Shown in pieces: positions 10,350-17,342 of a DNA stretch of 64,000 nt. Within the stretch, counting starts at the first letter, position 1; each line of letters starts with the position of its first letter. Source of the DNA: an uncultured Algibacter sp. (GTDB lineage Bacteria > Bacteroidota > Bacteroidia > Flavobacteriales > Flavobacteriaceae). The translations under genes were made by a program, and so were the position numbers. Below the pieces are notes generated by a model. The model saw only the letters and a list, made by a program, of their open reading frames with translations. It was not told the DNA's origin and searched no databases. The stretch covers positions 124,001 to 188,000 of the forward strand of contig CANMZT010000004.1 in assembly GCA_947502405.1 (NCBI GenBank), in the 5' to 3' direction.

Positions 10350-11942
10350 ATGCCTTTAGAAGAGAAGAAATATGATGTAGAAACCAATAATGATTGGGCT
10401 AAAAACGTAAAAGGAGAACACCTATTTATTGATAGTGCAGAGAGCGGACGTAAAGGTTATTTCTGTATTGGTTGTGATAAACAGATGGAAGCTGTTAAAA
10501 AAAAGAATATTAACCACAGGTCATATTTTCGTCACGTTCCAGTAGATATTGCAAAAGACGAGAAGCCTTGTACATTTAGTAATCGAAAATATAGAGAAAC
10601 TTTAGCAACAGATATTTTACAAAGGCTAAAATCTATTAAAGTTCCTAATATTTATAAATATCCACCTAAAGGGGAAGATGGCTCACCAATGCTATTGGAA
10701 AAGTCCAAATTTGTAACCGCAAAAAAGGTTAAATCTCAACTTACTTTTTATGAAGATAGTAATGGAGGAATCAGGTATGGTAAGAATCCAGATATTGAAG
10801 ATAGATATTTATTAATTAGACCTGATGTTACTTTTTTTGATGCTAATGACAAACCAATATTATTGATAGAATTAGTAATCACTCATAAAGTAAAAGAAGA
10901 AAAGAAAATTAAATTAAGACGCCTGGGAATTGATACAGTAAGTATTATAGTACCTAAATCTTCTGAACAAGAAATAGAAGATAATTTTAAAACAACAAAA
11001 CGAGTAAAGTGGGAATATAATGGAATCGAAGCAAACACCGAATATATTCGAGTTTCCTCTGGAACTTCAGATGGAATATTGGAATTTGATGAAGACCAAA
11101 GAAGAATTTTTGAAGAATCGCTCACGTGTCGCAAAGCGAGACTTAATAACACGTTACGAACTATTAAAAGATGCCTTCAATCAGAACCTTACCGAAGAGC
11201 TGAACACGACTTTGAATCTGAAATATCAAGAATTGAGAGAGCTACAAAAGCAGAGAGAGAGGGATTGGAAGAAATGGAAGAAAGATTTGAGCGAGAAATA
11301 TTCGCAGGATTTGAAGCTAAATTCGATAACCTTGAAAGAGAACGAGAAGACATTGAAGAAAGAAGAGCAAATCTTGAAGAGGAAAGTAAGGACTTGGAAA
11401 CAAGATATTTTAACAAAAGAAGGGAATTTGACCAAGAGGAAGCAGATATATCAAGGAGTATTAGAGAACACTCTGACCTTGGAGAATCTTCAGAAGGAGT
11501 TAGAACAAAGTTTAGAGTCAGAAAAGCTCAAATTGGAACAGAATCAGAATCAATTAAAAATGCTATCACAAGAATTAGAGGAGAAATCAAAGGTCTACCA
11601 GAGGCGTTTAAACAACTCGAAATTCAAGCAGAAGGAAGATTTGAGAAAGATAGAGGAAGACTTGAAGAAGAAAAAACAGGTCTTGAATCAGAAATTGACA
11701 ACTTTGGAGAATACGCTAAAGAAGAAGAAAGAAACCTTGAACTCGAATTTGAAGAATTTAGAAAACAAACAATTGAAAGAATTGACAAAAGAGATAGCAA
11801 AGGAGATTCCGAACTGTCCAAAAGAATTGAATCAGTACTTAAAGCTGGGAGAATATCAAGCGATTACGGAGAAAGACAGGATACTTACAAGAGATACAAA
11901 GCATATCTTGAACTTGCTCGAAGTAGAGCTTGGGAAAAGTAA
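10350..11942 (+). CDS. CoiA-like nuclease with long charged coiled coil
   Basis: The N-terminal part has a treble-clef-like cluster (CIGC near residue 40, HRSYFRH, then a Cys before TFSNRKYRE) and a PD-(D/E)XK-like core. In the core RPDVTFF has Asp159, and LLIELVITHK has Glu174 with Lys180 as a candidate catalytic lysine, so spacing deviates from ExK. This layout recalls the competence CoiA-like family. Residues about 265-480 form a very long Glu/Arg/Lys-rich coiled coil with a hydrophobic residue about every seven, and a short C-terminal domain follows. A second frame is open for 322 codons across the same DNA (11020-11988). Frame choice here rests on AT-rich third positions (GAA, AGA, AAA) like the neighbours. 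Function unknown; it may be a long-range DNA-binding or tethering nuclease in the operon. Confidence 0.75.
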   Translation: MPLEEKKYDVETNNDWAKNVKGEHLFIDSAESGRKGYFCIGCDKQMEAVKKKNINHRSYFRHVPVDIAKDEKPCTFSNRKYRETLATDILQRLKSIKVPNIYKYPPKGEDGSPMLLEKSKFVTAKKVKSQLTFYEDSNGGIRYGKNPDIEDRYLLIRPDVTFFDANDKPILLIELVITHKVKEEKKIKLRRLGIDTVSIIVPKSSEQEIEDNFKTTKRVKWEYNGIEANTEYIRVSSGTSDGILEFDEDQRRIFEESLTCRKARLNNTLRTIKRCLQSEPYRRAEHDFESEISRIERATKAEREGLEEMEERFEREIFAGFEAKFDNLEREREDIEERRANLEEESKDLETRYFNKRREFDQEEADISRSIREHSDLGESSEGVRTKFRVRKAQIGTESESIKNAITRIRGEIKGLPEAFKQLEIQAEGRFEKDRGRLEEEKTGLESEIDNFGEYAKEEERNLELEFEEFRKQTIERIDKRDSKGDSELSKRIESVLKAGRISSDYGERQDTYKRYKAYLELARSRAWEK

Positions 11943-11993
11943 CAAAACTGTAGATTGGTTTATGAAAGAGTTTAAAGATAGAGTTTAATTTAT

Positions 11994-13472
11994 ATGCATC
12001 AACTCACTAAAACAGACTTTAAGTATTATTTAGATTGTCCAGAGTCTATATGGTTATTAAAAAATAAACCACAGGTATATCCTAAAGGTGAGTTTTCATT
12101 ATTTGCAGAGAAATTAATTAAAGAAGGTTATGAGGTAGAAGCCTATGCAAAACAATTATTTGCCAATGGTTTAGACTTACCAGAATATGGAAGTCCTGCA
12201 GAAACTCAAAACGCATTAACAAATTCGCATAGTGTTTACTTTCAACCATCATTTAGCACAAATAAAGACGTATTTGCACGTATAGATATATTAGAGCGGT
12301 TAGCAGATGGAACGTGGCATATCTATGAAGTAAAATCTTCTACCTCAATAAAAAAGGATAGACAGCATAGACAAATAGAAGATGCGTGTTTTCAGAATTA
12401 TGTACTTACAGAATGTGGTTACGTAGTTTCTAAAGTGTCTATTATTCACCTAAATAAAGAATACCTTAAACAAGGTGCTATTGTAGCTAATGAATTATTA
12501 GAAATTACAGAAGTTTCAGATGCAGTAGATAGTATATATTCAAGTGTAGTCAATCAAATTAATTCGGCCTCAAATTTTATTAATAAAGAAATCATTAATG
12601 AAACCGTATGTTCTTGCAAACATAAAACAAGGTCAAATCATTGTGATGCATTTGGGTATTTTAATACCACAATTCCAGACTATAGTATTTATGAAATAAG
12701 TCGTATTTCAGCTAAAAAAGTAGGTTTATTAGCAGGTAGTGATCAATTAGCTATTATTGATATACCGCCAGATTTTGAGTTAAATGTAAATCAACAAACC
12801 CAAGTAGAATCTGTAAAACAAAAACAACCAATACTCAATATTCCAAACATTAAAAGAGAATTAGACAAATTAAAGTTTCCATTACATTTTATAGATTATG
12901 AGACCTATGCAAGTGCTATTCCAAGATTAGATGGTTTAAGTCCACATAAACATTTAACTTTTCAAGTATCTATTCATACACTTACAGAAGATAATACGCT
13001 AACACATTTTGAATATTTATTGGATGCTATGAAAATGCCAATAGATATGCTCAGCGCCATGCAAGACTTTACAGGAAGTACAGGCACTTTTGTATCGTGG
13101 CATGCAAGTTTTGAAATAGGAAGAAATAAAGACTTAATAGAATGGTTGCCACAGTTTACCAATTATCTCACTTACATTAATGAGCATACGTTTGATTTAG
13201 AGACTATTTTCAAAAAAGACTATATAGACTATCGTTTTCACGGTTCAAGTTCCATTAAGAAAGTACAACCTATTTTAGTACCTGATTTAAGTTATTCAGA
13301 TTTAGATGTTAATAATGGTACTATGGCATTAGATACTTGGGGAAGAATGGTTTTAGACCCAAACTTTAATGAAGATATCGAAAAAACAAGAAAAAAACTT
13401 TTAGACTATTGCGAATTAGATACGTTGGCAATGGTTAAGATTTATAAATTTTTAATAGGGTTTGTATCATAG
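11994..13472 (+). CDS. DUF2779 protein: PD-(D/E)XK plus DEDDy exonuclease-like
   Basis: Last gene of the defence-like operon. The N-terminal half is Cas4/PD-(D/E)XK-like: Asp98 in the ARIDIL segment, then EVK with Glu112 and Lys114. Cys residues at CSCKHKTRSNHC and an N-terminal Cys (YLDCPESIW) could hold an Fe-S cluster or zinc as in Cas4. The C-terminal DUF2779 part has a DEDDy exonuclease pattern: HFIDYETY with Asp301 and Glu303, and YCELD with Tyr472 and Asp476. Two nuclease folds in one chain suggest end processing of cut DNA. It starts 51 bases after the preceding gene. No strong terminator is visible after the stop. Functional assignment is from motifs only. Confidence 0.8.
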   Translation: MHQLTKTDFKYYLDCPESIWLLKNKPQVYPKGEFSLFAEKLIKEGYEVEAYAKQLFANGLDLPEYGSPAETQNALTNSHSVYFQPSFSTNKDVFARIDILERLADGTWHIYEVKSSTSIKKDRQHRQIEDACFQNYVLTECGYVVSKVSIIHLNKEYLKQGAIVANELLEITEVSDAVDSIYSSVVNQINSASNFINKEIINETVCSCKHKTRSNHCDAFGYFNTTIPDYSIYEISRISAKKVGLLAGSDQLAIIDIPPDFELNVNQQTQVESVKQKQPILNIPNIKRELDKLKFPLHFIDYETYASAIPRLDGLSPHKHLTFQVSIHTLTEDNTLTHFEYLLDAMKMPIDMLSAMQDFTGSTGTFVSWHASFEIGRNKDLIEWLPQFTNYLTYINEHTFDLETIFKKDYIDYRFHGSSSIKKVQPILVPDLSYSDLDVNNGTMALDTWGRMVLDPNFNEDIEKTRKKLLDYCELDTLAMVKIYKFLIGFVS

Positions 13473-13697
13473 TTAATTCCTATCAATATCAAAAAACACC
13501 AACCCTAAACCTCACTTTTGTTAATAATTTTGAGTTGTCAACATTATTTTTTGTAGAAAACTATATTTAGTAAATCGCTTTTTGGTTTCGTGGGTTTCTT
13601 ATAATTTTAATCCAGATTCCCGTATTCATGGGAAAGACAATTTCAGCGGAAACCTCGAGTCAGAGCCTCGATGAATAATACATGTTAAACCAAAATT
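13473..13697. other. Gap after the defence operon with a hairpin repeat remnant
   Basis: The gap carries a short hairpin, TTCCC-tattcat-GGGAA (about 13617-13634), and a second dyad CCTCGAGTCAGAGCCTCGA (about 13653-13671). Both resemble remnants of common flavobacterial intergenic repeats. A TATATTTA box near 13562 could be a promoter for the next gene, but it is far from the start codon. Confidence 0.35.
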
Positions 13698-14084
13698 ATG
13701 AGTGCCTTTAGTGACGATTTTTATAACGATAACTTTCATAACCTTAACACATTTAAGGCCTTACTAAATTATATGCCCCATATTCAGGAAGACTACGAGG
13801 ATTTTATAATTCATTTTAAAGATTTGGAAGCTTCTATAAACAACCATATTTACTTAGCAACTTTAGATGCCTACATGCCTATTCAAGACATTAATATTTT
13901 AATAGAGCGCAAGAATCTTCTGGAGCGTTTATGTGTTTCTAAATACGGTATTTACAGAGCCTGTGAAGATTATGTAACCAAAACTGATTGGTTTTATAAT
14001 TTACCCGATACCAAAAAATTAGACATCCGTTTTGATTTTTATAGTACCATTGTTTTAGGTATTCGTGAGGCCTTTTATAGGTGA
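13698..14084 (+). CDS. Hypothetical protein, 128 aa
   Basis: I do not recognise a family. The protein is acidic and rich in Tyr, Asp and Asn, with no signal peptide, membrane segment or catalytic motif, and is probably a small helical cytoplasmic protein. Codon use is like the rest of the window. It stands alone between the defence operon and the toxin-antitoxin-like pair, so it may belong to the accessory region. An ATG start is followed by an uninterrupted frame to the stop. Confidence 0.55.
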   Translation: MSAFSDDFYNDNFHNLNTFKALLNYMPHIQEDYEDFIIHFKDLEASINNHIYLATLDAYMPIQDINILIERKNLLERLCVSKYGIYRACEDYVTKTDWFYNLPDTKKLDIRFDFYSTIVLGIREAFYR

Positions 14085-14087
14085 AAT

Positions 14088-14172
14088 CGTCACTGCTAGG
14101 AACGAAGCAGTCTCATAAAATGAACCGCAAATAAAGAAACAGATTGCCACGTCGTTCCTCCTCGCAATGACA
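14088..14172. repeat. Dispersed intergenic repeat (CATTGCGAGG family)
   Basis: A small element with inverted ends. The left end reads cgtcactgctaggaacgaag and the right end, on the minus strand, reads gtcattgcgaggaggaacga. A second copy of the same motif is at 44028-44060. This resembles a very common flavobacterial intergenic repeat. Confidence 0.6.
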
Positions 14173-14188
14173 GTTAGCAATGATGTTT

Positions 14189-14309
14189 CTACACCAACAC
14201 CTTCCTAATAATCTTCTGTACATTACTATTATCCTGCTGCCATATTAAAAAGGGTTCTAAATCTTCGGCGGTGTTAATCTGTTCGATTTTATCAATAAAG
14301 CTATAAGCT
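14189..14309 (-). pseudogene. Orphan 3' end of an exonuclease/GIY-YIG gene
   Basis: Read on the minus strand this encodes SFIDKIEQINTAEDLEPFL, then IWQQDNSNVQKIIRKVLV and a stop. That closely matches the C terminus of the intact gene at 15660-17009 (FIDKTEQINSTEDLEPYL and so on). Over about 105 aligned bases there are about 15 mismatches and no gaps, so roughly 86% identity. The fragment has no start or upstream part. It lies in the same orientation as the intact gene end, with the HTH/nucleotidyltransferase pair between the two copies. Confidence 0.8.
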
Positions 14310-14417
14310 ATTACATGTAATATTCCATATTCCAATACAGAATAATAAATCAAAAACACTTGTTTTTCAATATATTAATTTATAATATTGCATATTCGAA
14401 TATGGAATATATGTAAT
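14310..14417 (+). promoter_or_regulatory. Inverted repeats upstream of the HTH gene, likely operator
   Basis: ATTACATGTAATATTCCATA (from 14310, running to 14332 with a following TTC) is mirrored by GAATATGGAATATATGTAAT at 14398-14417, immediately before the ATG. A tighter palindrome CATATTCGAATATG lies at 14391-14404. Such dyads in front of an HTH-plus-toxin pair are typical of autoregulated toxin-antitoxin promoters. That role is inferred. Confidence 0.6.
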
Positions 14418-14418
14418 C

Positions 14419-14973
14419 ATGAAAGAAAAGCAACAAATTATGAGTCCACAAGATATTGTGGTATTATTGAAAATAATTAGTTATGGTGATATACCTTGGT
14501 TTCAAGAACAATTAGCAGATGCTTTACATATAAGTCAGTCAGAAATTAGTAAATCTTTAAAGCGTTCAAAATTTGCTGGCTTAGTTAATCATTCAGGTAA
14601 AAAAGTATTAAAAATGGCGCTTTTAGAGTTTCTACAATATGGTATTCGGTACGTATTCCCTGTACAACCAGGTGCACTCATAAGAGGTGTCCCAACAGCA
14701 CACTCAGCACTCCCACTATCTAACACCATTGTAAGTGAAGAGCCTTATGTATGGCCTTATGGCAAAGGGAGTGTTAGAGGTCAAGCCATAACACCATTGT
14801 ATCCTTCTGTGGTTATAGCTATTCAAAACGATCAAAAATTACATGAATTCTTAGCGCTAGTAGATGCCTTAAGAGTAGGAAGAGCTAGAGAAAAAGAAAT
14901 TGCCATCAAAGAACTAAAAAAGAGAATTTTAGGTGATGACAATAAATTAGATAAAAAACATTTACTCTTGTAA
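14419..14973 (+). CDS. HTH protein, putative antitoxin of a nucleotidyltransferase pair
   Basis: A 184-aa protein with an N-terminal winged helix (about 10-65; QEQLADALHISQSEISKSLKR is a clear helix-turn-helix) and a conserved-looking middle (YVFPVQPGALIRGVPTAHSA, VWPYGKGSVRGQAITPLYP). It is followed after 10 bases by a nucleotidyltransferase gene, the order of AbiEi-AbiEii-like or other HTH-NTase toxin-antitoxin pairs. It would act as repressor and antitoxin. The overlapping inverted repeats in front of the ATG support autoregulation. The middle domain is not one I can name. Confidence 0.65.
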   Translation: MKEKQQIMSPQDIVVLLKIISYGDIPWFQEQLADALHISQSEISKSLKRSKFAGLVNHSGKKVLKMALLEFLQYGIRYVFPVQPGALIRGVPTAHSALPLSNTIVSEEPYVWPYGKGSVRGQAITPLYPSVVIAIQNDQKLHEFLALVDALRVGRAREKEIAIKELKKRILGDDNKLDKKHLLL

Positions 14974-14983
14974 ATCTAAACAA

Positions 14984-15667
14984 TTGGGAGACAGAATTAT
15001 AAATATAGCCGCTGTAGTTGAGGTAGCGAAAGCCCTAAAAGAGCTTAAAGACCAAATGGTATTTGTTGGTGGCGCTGTGGTAAGTTTGTATATAGATGAA
15101 CCCACAGAGGAGCTAAGACAAACAGATGATATTGATGTTACTATAAATCTAGTTAATTATACCTATTGGGTACAAATACAAGAACGATTGGCACAATTAG
15201 GTTTTAGTCCAGACCCAGAAGGTCACGCCATATGTAGCTATTTGTATAAAGGCATTTCTGTAGATATCATGCCGTCTGAGGATGGGCCAATAGGGCCAGC
15301 CAACAAATGGTATAAAGTTGGTTTTAAAAATTTATGGATACAAGAAATAGAAGAGCAAACTATAGCTACACTATCTGCACCATGTTTTTTAGCCACAAAA
15401 TTTGAAGCTTTTAAAGATCGTGGTACAGATTATAGATTAAGTCATGATTTTGAAGATATTATCTACGTTCTAGATAATAGATCCACTATAGTAGCAGAAA
15501 TATTAAAGGAGCCCACTAGTATTCAACACTTTTTAAAAGAAGAATTACTTAAAATTTATCATAATCCGAGTTTTGAAGAAATTATATCTTGCCATGTTCC
15601 TCCAATGATTCATGACGAAAGGCTACCCATTTTAATAGACAAAATTGAACAAATAATTGTTATATAA
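14984..15667 (+). CDS. Nucleotidyltransferase, putative AbiEii-like toxin
   Basis: A DNA polymerase beta-type nucleotidyltransferase core is visible. GG at residues 29-30 (VFVGGAVVSLY) is followed by TDDIDV with Asp49 and Asp51 as metal ligands. A later CFLATKFEAFKDRG segment resembles the conserved Lys/Asp region of AbiEii/MenA-like toxins. Those toxins transfer nucleotides to tRNA or other targets; the target here is unknown. The start is TTG, 10 bases after the HTH gene. The 3' end overlaps the convergent exonuclease gene by 8 bases, which fits recent insertion against that gene. Confidence 0.7.
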   Translation: MGDRIINIAAVVEVAKALKELKDQMVFVGGAVVSLYIDEPTEELRQTDDIDVTINLVNYTYWVQIQERLAQLGFSPDPEGHAICSYLYKGISVDIMPSEDGPIGPANKWYKVGFKNLWIQEIEEQTIATLSAPCFLATKFEAFKDRGTDYRLSHDFEDIIYVLDNRSTIVAEILKEPTSIQHFLKEELLKIYHNPSFEEIISCHVPPMIHDERLPILIDKIEQIIVI

Positions 15668-17009
15668 TTGATGTCTCTTTTATTAATACTCTCCTAATAA
15701 TCTTCTGTACATCCCTATTATCCTGTTGCCGTATTAAATAAGGCTCTAAATCTTCGGTGCTGTTGATCTGTTCGGTTTTATCAATAAACCCATAACCCAA
15801 ATAGGTGCCTTGTTCTATCATAATAAAGGCATCTTCGTAGTCGTAGCGTCCTTTTTGTTTTAAAACCACATCTTTCTTATTGGTATTAAGGCTGTCTATA
15901 GCTTGTAACACACGTGCATTATACTGTGCAACAGCTTCTTCATCTTTACAAATACCTTTACAGGTATGTATTTTAAAATGGTTGCAGGTGGCGACGTTGT
16001 CTTGTAAGTGGCAATATTTTGGGCACAATTCAAATTCGCTACACAACTGTTCTATTTGTTGGCGGCATTCGGTTATAGAATGTAAAATCAATATGGGGTT
16101 TGGTGTAGCCTTAAGTGTGTTATAGGCGATATGTAAAATCCCTTTTCTATCGGTATAAGAAAAAATAGCATGCATTTTAGGCGCACGTTTCGCCACTTGG
16201 TTGTATTGGGGATAATGCTGCTTTATGGCGGCATCTTCCATCAATAACGCAATCAATTCACTACCAGACAATGCAAAATCAATATCAGCCGTCTCCCGAC
16301 ACATGGCTAAAGACTTCTTTGTTTTACTATAAAAATGACTTAATACACGCTTTTTAATGTCTTTAGCTTTTCCCACATAAATAATTTTACCTTTTTTGTT
16401 TTTAAAATAATACACACCAGGTGTATGTGGTAAATTATTAAACACCGCCGTTGGTAAATGCGAAGGCAATGTAGCTTCCTTAGACGATTTTTTTAAAAAG
16501 TCGTTAAATACCGTTTCCGCATCCTCTTGTTGCAATAAAAGTTCAAACAACACAACCGTAGCTTCAGCATCACCCCTAGCCCGATGACGATCTGCAATAC
16601 GAATATGCAACGCATTGCACAATTTTCCTAAACTATACGACCGATGTCCAGGAATGAGTTTCCGCGCCAACCGAATAGTACACAACTTCTTTCTGTTAAA
16701 ATCAATACCAACAGCCTTAAATTCATTTCTTATAGCGTTATAATCAAAATTCACATTATGCGCTACAAAAATGCAGCCTTCCGTAAACCTTAAAATATCC
16801 TGTGCAATCTCTGAAAACGTTGGTGCATCAGCTACCATACCATTATCAATACCCGTAAGTGCCGTAATATAATCTGGAATCCACATCTGCGGGTTAATCA
16901 AAGACGTAAACTCATCAATAACCTGTGTGCCATCATACTTAAAAATAGAAATCTCAGTAAGCTTATTGCTTTTGCCTGTGGTTTCAACATCTATAATGGT
17001 GTAAATCAT
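15660..17009 (-). CDS. DEDDh exonuclease fused to GIY-YIG (UvrC-like) nuclease
   Basis: A 449-aa protein of the DNA polymerase III epsilon-like plus Cho/UvrC N-terminal type. The exonuclease has Asp7 and Glu9 (IIDVETTG), HNVNFD, and the HxxxxD motif in HRARGD. The GIY-YIG domain (about 200-290) has TPGVYYF, IIYVGKA and a downstream Arg in DIKKRV. The C-terminal third has several Cys residues (CPKYCHLQ, TCKGICKDE) that may bind metal. The likely role is excision of damaged DNA. It ends tail-to-tail with the nucleotidyltransferase gene, and a diverged copy of its last 40 codons lies beyond the toxin-like pair. Confidence 0.87.
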   Translation of the reverse strand: MIYTIIDVETTGKSNKLTEISIFKYDGTQVIDEFTSLINPQMWIPDYITALTGIDNGMVADAPTFSEIAQDILRFTEGCIFVAHNVNFDYNAIRNEFKAVGIDFNRKKLCTIRLARKLIPGHRSYSLGKLCNALHIRIADRHRARGDAEATVVLFELLLQQEDAETVFNDFLKKSSKEATLPSHLPTAVFNNLPHTPGVYYFKNKKGKIIYVGKAKDIKKRVLSHFYSKTKKSLAMCRETADIDFALSGSELIALLMEDAAIKQHYPQYNQVAKRAPKMHAIFSYTDRKGILHIAYNTLKATPNPILILHSITECRQQIEQLCSEFELCPKYCHLQDNVATCNHFKIHTCKGICKDEEAVAQYNARVLQAIDSLNTNKKDVVLKQKGRYDYEDAFIMIEQGTYLGYGFIDKTEQINSTEDLEPYLIRQQDNRDVQKIIRRVLIKETSII

Positions 17010-17342
17010 ATTTGGGACTAAATCTGGAGCTTATTTTAAAGGAGACTAAAGATATTAATAAAAAGTATCATCTTAAAATATCTTGTAAACCTAAAACTTG
17101 CATTGCAAACCGCTTATTAAATTGAATATTATCAAATAAACCATAATGTCAGGTTAAGCGCAGTCGAAACCCAGTTAAAAGCTTAAATCACACTCATAAT
17201 GTAAGGTTTTAACACTTCCCTATAAACGATTCACAATAAGAAACATAAACTATATATCTGATACCATTGCGTTAAATAAAAACTAAAACCCGCACACCCA
17301 CTAGTTTCTTTATTTATATTTGAAGACAACTAACCACGAGTT
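17010..17342. other. Divergent intergenic region with repeat scrap and promoter
   Basis: This 333-base gap separates the exonuclease and PIG-L genes. Bases 17147-17172 carry a TGTCAGGTTAAGCGCAGTCG-type scrap of a dispersed repeat, also seen reversed at 61488-61512. TATATTTG at 17315-17322 is a good -7 box for the PIG-L gene, whose ATG is at 17343. Nothing else is evident. Confidence 0.5.

Noticed and set aside
11020-11988. A separate 322-aa gene overlapping the CoiA-like gene
   Set aside because: Third-position base use (many TTG and AAG) is unlike the window's genes, there is no promoter or start context, and the GAA/AGA-rich coiled coil explains the open frame. Kept only as a finding.
2504-15667. 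An integrative element or prophage carrying the defence genes
   Set aside because: No integrase, transposase, attachment repeats or phage genes are visible; only the toxin-like pair shows flanking direct repeats, and these are diverged gene ends.
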